64,000 nt of DNA, taken from NCBI GenBank assembly GCA_963082975.1, contig OY720345.1, positions 10,752,491 to 10,816,490 on the forward strand, given 5' to 3'. Both the position numbers and the translations under genes were made by a program. Positions 45,869 through 57,518 of this stretch are shown one piece after another (the stretch's first letter is position 1; each line of letters starts with the position of its first letter). A model generated the notes under the pieces. The model did not search any database and was not told the DNA's origin. It saw nothing but the letters and a program-made list of their open reading frames with translations. Source of the DNA: Labia minor. Taxonomy: Eukaryota; Arthropoda; Insecta; Dermaptera; Spongiphoridae.

Positions 45869-46795
45869 TGAATTATTGATTCGATAAATATCTCTTTTTC
45901 TTACTCTTTGGCAGAGAGGATATTAAAACAAAAAGTATTTTTCAAACTTTACAAGAACACTCGAAACGGTTGATTTGATCTGTTTCATGTTCCTTTCAAT
46001 AAGATCAATAAGATCTGCAGCAAGTTGTAATCTCATCTCAAAAAATAGCAACGAGAAAACCCGGTTCATCAAAGAGCCGATTAAAAGTCAAAACAGTTTT
46101 AGATTCGTTCAAGATAAAGAGAAATTAAATTCTATTATTTCCTTTTCCTCAATCATTGAAAAAACTCTTTTTTTATTTTATTTTATTTTTTTTTTCCTAG
46201 AAAGGAAATTTCCTTTTGATAAATGAAATTTAAGATTTAGTTTTAATGAAAGTGGAATAAAATTAAGTCAACACACACACACACACATATTTATTTCCAC
46301 TTTGTGCGGATTTATTTTATTTTATTTTTCATCATTATTTTACTTTTTTTTTTATTTGATTTATTTGCAAAGTCAGAATAATATAAATGAAAATTGAAAT
46401 TTAATTTGCACTTTACTTGTTTTATTATAGTATTTTATGATAAACCTTTTTTTTGATATAATAATTATTTCCTACACTTTATTGTTTTACTAATATTACT
46501 AATAATCATAAATTTCAAGTTGATTATATCTACTAATATTTATTTTTAAATATTATTGTAATTGTCAATTTATAATTTATATAGATAAACAGAAAATAAT
46601 AAATTATTCATACTTTTTTACAAAACAATATCCTCCAAAATCTGTACCATCTAAAAATAAATTTCAATTATGATATTAGAAAAAGACCGGGCATTAGAAA
46701 TAATTTTTAGTGATACTATCATAAGATATAAAAATGTGTTTTTTCTCAAGAAAAATATCTATCCATTATTAATGACATAATGTTACTCCGTATTA
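45480..46795. other. Intergenic AT-rich
   Basis: (TA)n at 45844-45869, (CA)n at 46270-46286. The plus frame at 45975-46226 has no splice support or motif; a GC-moderate patch at 45960-46110 is unexplained. Confidence 0.45.
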
Positions 46796-46798
46796 AGG

Positions 46799-47064
46799 AC
46801 AGAGCCATACTAACGCTATGTTTAGGCTATAACCGAGGGGCGCCATAACTTAAGGGGCGCCACGAATATAAAGATGAAGAATGTTCTAAATATGCTTAAA
46901 CAAATGATGAAATGTAGATAAACGGGAAATTTCTTTGACAAAATAATTTTCGTTATAATTGCAATAAAATTTTAAAAAATTATATTTAATAATTTTAATA
47001 TCTAGGCCCTAGTGCGGTAATTGGTTTATAGCCCAAGTCGCCGAAATTGATAAGAATGGCCCTG
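46799..47064. mobile_element. Probable hAT-like MITE, diverged
   Basis: Ends CAGAGCCATACTAACG and (reverse complement) CAGGGCCATTCTTATC, with GGGGCGCC blocks near 46837-46862. Flanks TATTAAGG and GAGTAAGA match only partly. About 265 bp, non-coding. Confidence 0.45.
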
Positions 47065-47142
47065 AGTAAGAAAATAAAAAAATAATTTTATACAATTGAG
47101 AAATTAAATGTATAAATCTATCGGATTCTTTCCCCCAAACAG

Positions 47143-47215
47143 ATATTCGAGATTCCAGCTGAGACATGATAAGCAGCAGCTCTTCTGGGATATTCTGGGA
47201 ATAAAATTATTATGA
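47143..47215 (+). other. Possible terminal exon
   Basis: A strong acceptor (TTCTTTCCCCCAAACAG) is followed by a 23-codon open stretch, YSRFQLRHDKQQLFWDILGI then KLL, and TGA at 47213-47215. It enters in phase 1. The upstream partner exon is unknown. GC content is higher than in the flanks. Confidence 0.3.
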
Positions 47216-47896
47216 TAATAAATTTAAATTTTAAATTTTATTTTTACTTATTTTTACTTCTTATTTAGTATCCTTAATAAAATATATTTCAATTTTTAAC
47301 AAGTTTGTATTATTTATTATTTGAACATTCAATATTTTTTACATAATTTGAATAAAAATTTAATTATCTATTAAGTACTAATTTTTGTTTATAATTTTTT
47401 GAAAATATTTCATCGCCTAGTAGTCTATATTATATTGTAGAAAATGTATGTGATCTACATTTTTTACATATTAAATTTCATTATCTAATGTTTTATTTTA
47501 GTTCTAGAAAATTTTCTTAAAAATATAATATATTTTAGTATTAAATTTAAGAATATAATTAATATTTAATTTTGTTTGTATATCATCACTCTTTTTAACC
47601 AATTATTTATTTATTTTTCTTGCTTCTTTCCTAAAATACGAGCATATTTATTATTAAATTTATTTAACCAGATTTAATTTCAAACATTTTTTTAAAATTA
47701 TTTAATTTGAATATAAACGAACATCACGGACCTGATCAACTAACATCACTAACATGCAATTATCGGTAGAATTTATTGTTTTGTTTTGTTTTTTGTTTTT
47801 TTTTTTTATACAAAAATATGTTTTCACGATATACAGTCAAAAATTAATATTTAAATAACAAATATAAAACAGATATGATTAATAATTTGTATAATT
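47216..47896. other. Intergenic AT-rich
   Basis: Nothing recognised. Confidence 0.5.
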
Positions 47897-47904
47897 TGTA
47901 AAAT

Positions 47905-48024
47905 AATCAAACCCTGGCTAGTGAATCTCTCTAACTGAGGTCGATGGGAGGGATGGAGTTAACCCAGCCTCCGGGATGAAAATTTGGACGCTATTTGGTC
48001 TGATCAAGAAAATTAAGGTAAAAA
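47905..48024 (+). repeat. SINE S1 fragment
   Basis: CCTGGCTAGTGAATCTCTCT, GAGTTAACCCAGCCTCCGGGA, CTGATCAAGAAAATTAAGGTA; head truncated and body interrupted by the HB element that follows. Confidence 0.6.
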
Positions 48025-48621
48025 TCTGGAGTGTCTCCACTCGACTCTCGACAAATTTGAATTGGATTAAATAACATATATTAATTTAAATTAAATTAAT
48101 TAAATTATAAATTAAAATTAATAAATAATATTTATTAAACCAGCGCATGTTTGGCTCTTTGTTGATGGCACCAAGTCATGTGAGATTTTCAGTGTTAAGA
48201 AATTAATTCTGGTACTTTCAGCGATTCAAACAAGCTGACATTCTATTTATAGCAGTTTTATACAATTTTTAATCATGTGAAAAACTATCAAACATAAATC
48301 TTTATTTTTACGGGCACTTTAGAGGAAAAAAAATCAAAACATTCTAAATAATGACCCTCTTCCGGTTGAGCTACATTTCTCAAAGTTGAGAGAAAACTAT
48401 GAATTTTGAATAATGCCCATGTACCAAATTTCATGATTCTACCTCAAACCGTTTTTGCGTAATCTTGGTTACATACATACACACATACATACATACACAC
48501 ACAGATATTTTTCTCAACCTTAGTAAAAATGATTCAGGAACCTTCAAAACATATAAAAACATCAAAATCTCAACATCGAAAATTTTCGTGATCGCAATAC
48601 TATCTCTGGCGAGATAGTAAA
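48025..48621 (-). mobile_element. Helentron-like family HB, near full-length
   Basis: AATCTGGAGTGTCTCCACTCG (3' end) to CTATCTCTGGCGAGATAGTAA (5' end) with the (CATA/CA)n microsatellite at 48470-48502. It interrupts an SINE S1 copy: S1 body sequence lies directly left, and S1-like AGACAGTCTACTGATCATA directly right at about 48630. Confidence 0.75.
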
Positions 48622-48699
48622 AAGCTTGATAAGACAGTCTACTGATCATAATTGATAGGTAATTGATAGATGGCGTCCTTACAAAAGTCCGAGGTTTTT

Positions 48700-49425
48700 T
48701 TTTCCTTTTGAATAAATCAAATTTTACTCAAATTAAATTCTCGATATAAAACCCAAAATTCAAAATATAAATATATAATATATATATTGTTAATTATCAA
48801 TGTAAATTTCATAAATAATTAATTTTCATTAATGACATTACAGAAAATTATTTATTTATATTTTCATGTCTTTTGAAACAATTCAATTAATCAACTAACT
48901 TATTAATTAATATATGTATATAATTTTAAGAAAAATATCATCAATTGTTTGCAACGTGATCAATAATTTTTCGTTCGATCTTTTTTCAAGAAGGGATTTG
49001 TCTAATAGTTTCGGAAGAGTAAGCAAGTTGTTTGAGTCGAGTATTTTGGTAGAACGAAGCGAATGTTTGTAAGCAGGAAACTTTACCGGTAACAAGAAGA
49101 AGCGAGTAGTCTCTTTTTAACGAAAGCAACTCAGATAATAAATTCTTCGAAACAGCCCTGAACTTCCCAAGAAGACAAGAAATACCACCCACCATCCTCT
49201 TAAATTCTTAATGACAGTTTGTTGATTTTAACTTTTTGGAAAAAAATAAAATAAAAATTGATTAATTAATTTACTTCTTATTTAATGTGAATAATTTCCA
49301 AAAAAAAAAAAAAAAAATTGTTTATTTTATTATTCAAGTTTTATAAAGGATCATGTGAAATTAGTAAAATTTGGTGAAAAATGATGGTTTATTTATTTAT
49401 TTATTTATTTATTCCATGTATATTA
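48700..49425. other. Intergenic; unassigned GC-moderate patch
   Basis: At 48940-49200 the minus strand has two overlapping open frames (one begins MVGGISCLLGKFRAVSKNLL), somewhat GC-richer than the surroundings. No splice partner or motif recognised; could be an exon. Confidence 0.3.
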
Positions 49426-49427
49426 AA

Positions 49428-49975
49428 TTTTACCGGCAAATGATAGTAAGGGAGGGAAAAAAAGTATTTTTCTGTCCGCCCGTCTGTCCGTCTGTCCATC
49501 AGTATAGATGTGTACGGCTCAACGGATTTTGATAAAATTTGGTATATTTACTTAATGCATCAGTATGATGAACTGATCAACTTTTGGTGCAAATCCGAAA
49601 ACCGGATGTGGTAGTATTACTGATCGACGATAGGAAGGAAGGGTTATTTTCACACCAAATTTTACATGAGATTTTTTACATATTTCCACGAATCATGCAC
49701 TTTGTATTGGTTTTATCCTCTGGGAAAATTATCTTCATTAGTTTTTTCTTAATTTAAAATTATATGACGTCACCCAGCCCTTGATGAAGTCACAGCCAGC
49801 TCCTCCTTATATATTATAAATTATAAATAAAATTCAAAATATTTATGTTATATCCATATATATTTTTTATTGCATTAATAGATACATTCAAATTATTTGA
49901 AATTGTTTCTGAAGCTGGAAATTAATTTATTTCAAACCGTTTTGTGTCTGACTACAGGTCAAATTATTTGACATC
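49428..49975 (+). mobile_element. Helentron-like family HA copy
   Basis: TTTTACCGGCAAATGATAGTAAGG at the 5' end, part of module 2 deleted so that it runs quickly into the GTCC/GTCT block (49474-49500), module 1, and 3' end CTGACTACAGGTCAAATTATT, where the hairpin is degraded. Confidence 0.65.
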
Positions 49976-50455
49976 CAATTGTATTATATCTTCATTTATC
50001 TCGTTAATCTCTTCCTCTATTTCTTAGCCTTTACTATCATACATTAATATTATCGAATTTTTATTTTCTTCTCTTGTGTATAAAATATATATATAAATGC
50101 TTTAATATATGCTTTTTTCTGTTTGCATAATAATAATAATAATAATAAAACATTTTTTTTTGTTTTTTAATGAATGATATTTTAATTTAATTTACATTGC
50201 ACACGATTATATAACTAATCAATTGACTTAAAGTAGTAAGGGTTGATTTAATTTCTTAATAACTCGAATTGAATTATAAAAGTGCTTCGTGTTTGTTTAA
50301 TGATGCAACGTTTCCAAAGAAAATCGATAAGACTCTTTTTATACGTACTTTTAAATTAAAATACAATTGTTGAAATGTAATTATGAATACAATCCCTATT
50401 ATCTTACGCATCCGCTCTTTTTTTTTTATTTTCATTTTATTTTATTTTATCAAAG
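49976..50455. other. Intergenic AT-rich
   Basis: Nothing recognised; a (TAA)n tract is at about 50128-50148. Confidence 0.5.
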
Positions 50456-50542
50456 AGCCCTTAATGAAATTAGTATGTAAAAGAACATGTACAACATATA
50501 CAATGACAATGGCTTTATGATAAATGTGAGCAAAGCACGTAC

Positions 50543-50620
50543 CTTCCAGGCGCCTCCAGCACCTCCAGGGTGGTCATCGCAGGCCTTGGTCGCGGCTCGT
50601 TAAAGCTTCTCCAGCCATTT
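50543..50620 (-). other. Exon-like block, GC-rich
   Basis: On the minus strand, after TTTGTCCCTTAG, 78 nt open in one frame (NGWRSFNEPRPRPAMTTLEV then LEAPG) end at a consensus donor AAG/GTACGT. GC content is near 60% in A/T-rich DNA. I recognise no family. The 52 nt just beyond the donor side (50464-50515) reappear inside the HA copy at 56851-56902. Confidence 0.35.
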
Positions 50621-50842
50621 CTAAGGGACAAACACCCCTTCGATTAGATTACATTTCTTAATAGTGTATGTTCCTATTATAAAATATATTATATATATAT
50701 ATATATATTTAAATTTATCTAAAATAGGGTTAAGAAAATTTAACATACAAATATGATAAAGTTTTTACTAAATATATTTCTAACATTAGTAGTTGTAGTA
50801 AAGTTAATATTATTTAACAAAAAAAACAAAAAAATCCTCTGA

Positions 50843-51011
50843 CTTTTATTTGTCCTAGACAACGCCTATAAAGTCGGTTGTATAAATTATGAAATGTCTT
50901 ATCATCAGTTGAACGGGTTCTATCTTTACCTTGAATTTCTTGATCGAAGTGAATCCGGGACCACGAGAATGTGTGGCGGCTACGATACCTTCCACCCTGT
51001 GGCGTCTTAAC
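50843..51011 (-). repeat. SINE S1, internally deleted copy
   Basis: GACAACGCCTATAAAGTCGG, GAACGGGTTCTATCTTTACC, then a deletion directly to CCGGGACCACGAGAATGTG and CACCCTGTGGCGTCTT. Confidence 0.65.
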
Positions 51012-51629
51012 TTATTTAACAAAACAACTTTCAATTACATATTAATTTTATAAATTAAAAATTGAATACTAGTAAATGATGATTAATAGGCATTCCTAAC
51101 TGAAAAACAAATGTAACAGTTCAAGCTGATGTTCTTTGTTATCAGGTTAAAAAAATACATTTCATAACTTTCCCATACGATAATATAACTAATAAATATT
51201 ATCAAATATTTTATTATAAAAATTATTGGAAACTATTTATTTACAGAAAGATTTAACTCAATCAAAAACAAAAACTATTAAAGTTAATTTAGATTGAAAA
51301 TTAATAAAAAAAATATCCCAGTAGGAAATTCCTTTAAAATACCTTATAGCATGGACGATTATTTTTATAAACTTGGTATGAAACTTTAATAAATATAACT
51401 TTAATAAATACTACTACTATAGGGACTATCAAGATCCGTTGAGAATTGTTTGTATTTCCTTTTTGTATTTTGTTTTTATTTTATAAAGAAATCCTCTAAT
51501 TTTTTTGACAATAATTGAAAGACGACCTCCAATAGCCCTTTAGGTTCTATCCAGCTTATTGCAAGTCTCATAGAGCCATCCACAAGGGGTCCATCTGGAT
51601 CCCATTGAGAATTCCTCCATCTATCATAT

Positions 51630-52660
51630 TTTTACCGACCGACGGGCGGTATTGTTTTCACACCAAATTTCACATGTGGAGATTTTTACATATCTCCACG
51701 AATCATGCATTTTGTTAACTGAAAAAAGTTTTTTTAGCATGATATCTGTCCGTCTGTCCATCCGTCCGTATAGATGTGTACAGCTTGAACCGCTCAACGG
51801 ATTTTGATAAAATTTGGTATATTTACTTAAAGCATCAGTTTGATGAATTGATCATTTGGTGTATATCCGGAAACTGGAAGGGGTAGTATTACCGATCGAT
51901 GATAGGAAGGGAAAGGTTATTTTCACACCAAATTTCACATGTGATTTTTACCATCTCGCCAGAGATAGTATTGCGATCACGAAAATTTTCGATGTTGAGA
52001 TTTTGATGTTTTTATACGTTTTGAAGGTTCCTGAATCATTTTCACTAAGGTTGAGAAAAATGTCTGTGTGTGTGTGTGTGTGTATGTGTGTATGTATGTA
52101 GGCAAGATTGCGCAAAAACGGTTTGAGCTAGAATGATGAAATTTGGTACATGGACATTATTCAAAATTCATAGTTTTCTATCAACTTTTGAGAAATGTAG
52201 CTCAACCGGAAGAGGGTCATTACCTACAACGATTTGATTTTTTTTCCTCTAAAGTGACCGTAAAAATAAAGATATATGTTTGATAATTTTTCACATGATT
52301 AATAATTGTTTAAAACTGCTATATATAGAATTTCAGCTTGATTGAATCGCTGAAAGTACCAGAATTAATTTTTTAACACTGCAAAACTTACGCGCCAACA
52401 CGTGACGTGGCGCCATCAACAAAAAGCCAAACATGCGCTGGTTTAATATTTATTATTTATAATTTATAATTAATTAAATTTAATTTAAATATAATATATT
52501 ATGTTATTTAATCCAATTCAAATTGCGAGATAGTCGAGTGGAGACACTCCAGCTAATTTACATATCTCCACGAATCATGAACTTTGTATTGGTTTTATCC
52601 TCGGGAAAAATCATCTTCATTAGTTTTTTCTTAATTTAAAATTATATGACGTAACCCAGC
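51630..52660 (+). mobile_element. Helentron-like family HA, interrupted by HB
   Basis: 5' end TTTTTACCGACCGACGGGCGG, module 2, GTCC/GTCT block at 51746-51770, module 1 up to CACATGTGATTTTTAC at 51950. It resumes at 52557 (TTACATATCTCCACGAATC) and runs to ACCCAGCCCTTC near 52667; the 3' hairpin end is lost. Confidence 0.7.
51951..52556 (+). mobile_element. Helentron-like family HB, nested full-length copy
   Basis: ACCATCTCGCCAGAGATAGTA to GTGGAGACACTCCAGCTAATT, about 605 bp, with (TG)n/(TGTA)n at 52064-52100. The cleanest HB copy, showing 5' CTATCTCGCC-type and 3' GCGAGATAGTCG subterminal inverse repeats and a terminal hairpin. It sits inside an HA copy and is therefore younger than that insertion. 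Confidence 0.8.
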
Positions 52661-52669
52661 CCTTCATTT

Positions 52670-53275
52670 TTTTAAATATTATAAATCATGGATTATCAAT
52701 GAGGAAATAAAAAATATAAATTTTAATGATCAAGATGATTTTTAATTAAAAATATTGTATAGATTTAAAGTTGATGAATATCATTTAAATTAAAATACTT
52801 ATGCCAATTATTATAGTTAGATTAATTAATGTAAATTATTTGTAATTTATCTAACGAAACAACTTTATTTACTAATCAAGATTTTTTAAAACATTTTTAA
52901 AGTATTATTTTTACTTTAATTAATTATAAAAATAAATTTTATTAACTCTTGAAACTATAAACGAAAAAAAAAAATTATATGAATAAATACATATAAATAA
53001 ATAATCATCATTTTTGCATTTTCATTAAATTAAAGTCAACATCCTCTGTGAATATGAAATTCAAATGTTCATAAATAAATATATATTAGTATTTAAACAA
53101 ATCTCTGAAAAACATTTTTCTTTCTAAATATAATTTACTATTTAAAACTAATTTTAATGTAAAATTAAATATTTAATGATAAATAAATATCCAATATATG
53201 ACAAAATTGTATAATTCTAACATGTTTTAAAAAAATTCACATTCTTCTAAAAAAATTGAGAATATTTAGTCATTT
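52670..53275. other. Intergenic AT-rich
   Basis: Nothing recognised. Confidence 0.5.
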
Positions 53276-53390
53276 TTAATAATTAATTTATATTTTATAT
53301 TAATTAATAATTAATTTATATTTTATATTAATTAATAATTAATTTATATTTTATATTAATTAATAATTAATTTATATTTTATATTAATTT
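53276..53390. repeat. 28-bp tandem repeat
   Basis: Four near-identical copies of a unit of AATTAATTTATATTTTATAT plus TAATTAAT. Confidence 0.85.
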
Positions 53391-53682
53391 GTTGATATTT
53401 TTATGTATAATATAAAATTATATTCTTGAAAGTGTTGTATAATAAAATCAAATTGGTATAATATATATATTATTAAATGTGATTGCCTAAGGGCCTTTAT
53501 CTATTTTAATCTGCCATTGTGTGTTTGAAAGGGATTGTTATTAATTGATGAGAATATTCAGTGAAATTTCCCAAATAATATATTATTATTATTATTATTA
53601 TTATTATCTTAGAAATTTGAATTTTAAATTTTCATTTTAATAATTAATATATTTAAAGATTACTTTATTTTTATTTTTTAAA

Positions 53683-54000
53683 CTAGCTGCTCAGAGCGCC
53701 TTCGGCGCTCTTCACACCTAGACGGGGGCTCCGCCCCCTGTACCCCCGAGTGGTACATAGTATTTGCTTGACAGTAGTAAAAGGTTTTCATCCATTTTGT
53801 TTCAATCAGTATATTACATAAAACATTCATAGAGATATGTAAGAATACTGTGATATAATTAACGTCAAAATTTTTCGGTCAGACAGACAAATATAAAAAA
53901 TTCTAAACTCACTTTTGGCTTCCAAAGATCATGAAAGGTCTGCAAAAAATTTTAAATTCTGAGCAATGTGCAGACAAAAACCTTTTTTTATATATATAGA
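53683..54000 (-). mobile_element. Helitron, short canonical copy
   Basis: On the minus strand TCTATATATATAAAAAAAGG (after A) to hairpin GAGCGCC/GGCGCTC, then TGAGCAGCTAG (before T). It shares the GGGGGC-TCC-GCCCCC hairpin and the TTCATCCATTTTGTTTCAATC block with 35285-35410. A second Helitron 5' end (TCTATATATATAAAAAAAGG) occurs at 54781, so this may be the short part of a longer or doubled element 53683-54781. Confidence 0.65.
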
Positions 54001-54624
54001 TAATAATAATAAAAAACATTTTAATAAATTTAAAAAATATACCCAATTTAAAAATGTCAAAAATTTAAAATAACTTTATATCATCATATTTTAATTTTTA
54101 TATATTTTCACTTCATAAAATACTAAATAATATTTTTTTTTTTATTATTCAATGATAAAATTTATATATTATTATATTATATATATTATAGAAAAGAAGA
54201 AATATTCAATTAAATAAAAAATAATTTATGATAAAAATATGATCAAATAAATATTTTATTAAATTAATTAAAATGAGAACTTTTAGAATAAATGATTTAA
54301 ATGCATTAATATTTGAATATTAGAATTTAAAATAAAAAGTGAAATATTATAATAATTCTTTAATTGGGAATCGCTATGATAATTCATTGTTTGAAATGAT
54401 TCCGCTAGGGACAGTGGGCCACGCCAGGCTCTTGAATGAACAACACGGAGAATTATATAAACTTTAAAAAATTAATTTCTGCGGTTATTGATTAAATATT
54501 AATAAAATTTATAGCCTATGTTTAACTAGGGGTATATAAGAATATTGTGATGTAATTTCAAAGAAATCGGTTCAGCCAATTCTGAGTCTATAAAATAGTA
54601 ATTTTCCGGACAGACAGACCGACC

Positions 54625-54668
<44 letters not shown>

Positions 54669-54781
54669 TGAAAAATTCTAAAGTCACTTTTGGATTCTAG
54701 AGGTCATGAAACGCGAAGATATGCAAAAATTTTTAAATTCTGAGCAATGTGCAGACAAAAACCTTTTTTTATATATATAGA
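54001..54781 (-). repeat. Helitron interior plus second 5' end
   Basis: Carries blocks shared with the interior of the 35.3 kb Helitron (GAGAACTTTTAGAATAAAT; AAAATAAAAAGTGAAATATT), a (GACA)n tract at 54608-54668 next to AAATCGGTTCAGCCAATTC, and a second Helitron 5' terminus at 54737-54781. Confidence 0.55.
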
Positions 54782-54911
54782 TATTCAATTACATATATAT
54801 TTAATTTCATGAAAATACTATAAAACCTTACTGATTTGTTCAAAGAAATATATTTACATTTAAAAATCAGTATGTATAGAGTTCAGAGTTCATTTAAATT
54901 AAATGTTATAG

Positions 54912-55202
54912 CATCGGTCGGGGAACCGGGGTAAATTACCCCAAATAGGGTAAAAATGTAACTTTTGTGAGTAAAAAGTATATATTTTTAATTTGCTATT
55001 TTATAAACCTGTTAGTATTTTTACAAATTAAATTTTTATTTATTGTTTTCTTTTCAAAATTATCATGGGGGGGCTATAATAGAAAAGATGCTAAAAAGAG
55101 GCGATTTCGTTTTTTTTTGTTTTTTTGCTCTTCACCATGGGGTAATATCAACTTACACAAAAATAATTTGGGGTAATGATTATAAAAGTTCCCCGACCCT
55201 TG
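54912..55202. mobile_element. hAT MITE (Buster-like target)
   Basis: Ends CATCGGTCGGGGAACCGGGG and (reverse complement) CAAGGGTCGGGGAACTTTTA. Flanked by TGTTATAG (54904-54911) and GGTTATAG (55203-55210), 7/8 identical and fitting nnnTAnnn. Non-coding; the plus-strand frame inside is incidental. Confidence 0.7.
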
Positions 55203-55309
55203 GGTTATAGCATAAAATTAATACTCTACATCTCGTATATAATATATTTGATATTTTTAAAAAATTTAAAACAACTTTATTATAATAAAAAAATCTATAT
55301 TATATCTAA

Positions 55310-55806
55310 TCTTATTATGCTAGCTAAAATTGTATGTTTGTATATTTTTGCGATATTAAACCGCTATAAGGATTTTTTTGAAATTCACACACAATAGATA
55401 ATATTAATAAAGAAAAATCGATCTATATTGGTTTCAGCCTCGGCAAAATATACTTTGTTAGTTTTTTTTTAATTTAAATAAAATTTTAATAAAAAACAAA
55501 TGGCGCCGGACAGCGCTTCCTTAAATACAAAATATTATAAATAAAATAAAATTTATTTTTTTAAATTATATTATGTTATATCCACAGGTCATACTTTTCT
55601 GTTTTTCGCTGCATTAATGACTACGTTTAAGTGCTGTATGTTTTATGACATTTTTTTTTCAATTTATTTGCTTTTAAATTATTTGAAATTATTTAATATA
55701 TTTTGTCGTTTATTTATTTTAAATAATAATCTTAATTTGAAATATTCATATTTCATATGGAATATTTTTTTAATGAGCGGCTCGGTGAACCAGGTACTTT
55801 ATATAC
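55310..55806 (+). mobile_element. Helitron-like family HC, copy 4
   Basis: Starts TCTTATTATGCTAGCTAAAA, includes GGCGCCGGACAGCGCTTCC and TTATATCCACAGGTCATAC, and ends TGAGCGGCTCGGTGAACCAGG; the 3' hairpin is partly lost relative to 25396-26012. Confidence 0.55.
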
Positions 55807-56685
55807 TAAAGTAGATACATTATTTTGTAAATAGGAAGAGATTCGGATATATCAACGTTTTTTTTAAAGAATTCAATTCTTTACTTAAAAATAATATAAT
55901 TTATCTTAAAATAATAAGTTTCTATCATTTTTAAAAATATAAATGAAATTATGTCATGGTTAAAGACTTTTTCATTCATACCTTTCTTCTTTCTCTATAA
56001 AGAATATGTGCCCTGGCTTCTCTATTAATATTTATTTCAATTTTTTTTTTTTTAATTTATAAAGCGAAGTTTGTTTGTTGTTTGACGGTTCATTACTAAA
56101 CAACCACAAAAAGTTTCATTTATCTCTTTTACTTTGAAAAACACAAGTAGGTATTTTTTTTAGATCTCTTAATTCAAATTATTTGAATGGGGATCAAAAT
56201 ATTTTTTTTCTTTAAAAAATAATAATAAAAAAAAATGTTTGCTATAAAAAGAAGAGATGTAAGTTCTAATCTAACTTGAAATCAATTTATATATAATTAC
56301 TTTTGTAATTGAAAATTCTTTCGTCCTAAATATTTAAATGAGATTCCTACTGAAATAACAAATATTCTCCCAATATATATTATTTTTCATTTAAATTTTT
56401 TTTTTTATTAACTTTTAAGTTGTTGATAAAACAGAATAATTTTTTTTATTTAAATTGATTTTTCTAAAAAAAAAATATATATATATATATATAGTATACC
56501 TACTTATTCAAGAATCAAAAATATACTTATATTTATATACTTATACTTATATTAAATATATATTTGTCATATCTATAAAATAAAATGTTAATATTTATAT
56601 TATTATTTAATGGTATATATATATATAATAAATGGTTATAATAAGATCTATAATATCATGGCCTAGACGTATTTTAGTATAAAGA
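55807..56685. other. Intergenic AT-rich
   Basis: Homopolymers and (TA)n at 56476-56491 and 56614-56625; nothing else recognised. Confidence 0.5.
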
Positions 56686-56687
56686 AT

Positions 56688-57032
56688 TTTTACCGATTGA
56701 CGATAGGAAGGGAAGGGTTTTTTTCCCACGAAATTTCAATTTTTACATATCTCCACGAATCGTGCACTTTGTATTGGTTTTATCCTCGGGAAAAATTATC
56801 TTCATTAGTTTTTTCTTAATTTAAAATGATATGACGTCACCCAGCCCTTGATGAAATTAGTATGTAAAAGAACATGTACAACATACACAATGACAATGGC
56901 TTCCAATCCATATCTGTTTTTTATTGCATTAATAGATACATTTAAATTATTTGAAATTGTTTCTGTAGCTGGAAATTAATTTATTTCAAACTGTCGGTCG
57001 GTTCTGCGCCTGGCCACAGGTCAACTTATTGT
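56688..57032 (+). mobile_element. Helentron-like family HA with captured segment
   Basis: 5' TTTTTACCGATTGACGATAGG leads directly into module 1, so module 2 and the tetranucleotide block are missing. 3' end CTGTCGGTCGGTTCTGCG, hairpin CCTGGCCACAGG and TCAACTTATT. At 56851-56902 the usual middle is replaced by 52 nt almost identical to 50464-50515. Confidence 0.7.
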
Positions 57033-57287
57033 ATTTTAACATTGAAACATTTCTCCTGCTATATTTCTATTTTCAAATTTTATATTCAAAAATAAATAAC
57101 TTAAAATAACATAATTTTTACTTGAAAAGGAAGGAAATAATTTATTGTTTTTATTTATGAAGAACTAAGAAAAAATTGAATAAGTTTCATGAAATGTAAA
57201 ATTAATTTTTAATAAATTTAAAAATAATATCCCGGGTAGCGAGTAGATTCTTTTCTATAAACCCAGTATAAAAGAATTCTATTTCAG

Positions 57288-57473
57288 GGATTGGCGTCCC
57301 TGCCCTCACGTGAGCTCATGATTTCTTCTAAATCCCTCCTCTACCTGGAGGAATCATGTCCTTTACCCGTTGACTCCTTTCCATCTATTCCCTTACTCTT
57401 ACTCTTCCCCCCTCCCTCCCCTGACCATTCAAAAAATCAAATTTATTTGGATGAAGGAGAATACCTAGCATAG
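57288..57473 (+). other. Exon-like block (possible terminal exon)
   Basis: After TTCTATTTCAG the frame GLASLPSRELMISSKSLLYL continues through a Pro/Leu-rich segment (FPSIPLLLLFPPPSPD) and ends IYLDEGEYLA with TAG. GC content is about 45%. The start could also be a 22-nt exon ending at CTCAC/GTGAGC. Pyrimidine richness explains part of the openness. No family recognised. Confidence 0.35.
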
Positions 57474-57518
57474 ATTCATTAAAAAGAAAAAAAATTGAAA
57501 TCTTGACTTCTTATAGGA

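Noticed and set aside
51856-52101. 81-codon plus-strand frame
   Set aside because: Spans the HA/HB nesting junction and ends in the (TG)n tract; incidental.
57267-57290. TATAAAAG with nearby TCAG, possible core promoter
   Set aside because: Spacing between TATA box and initiator-like A is only about 19 bp, too short, and the TCAG fits better as a splice acceptor.
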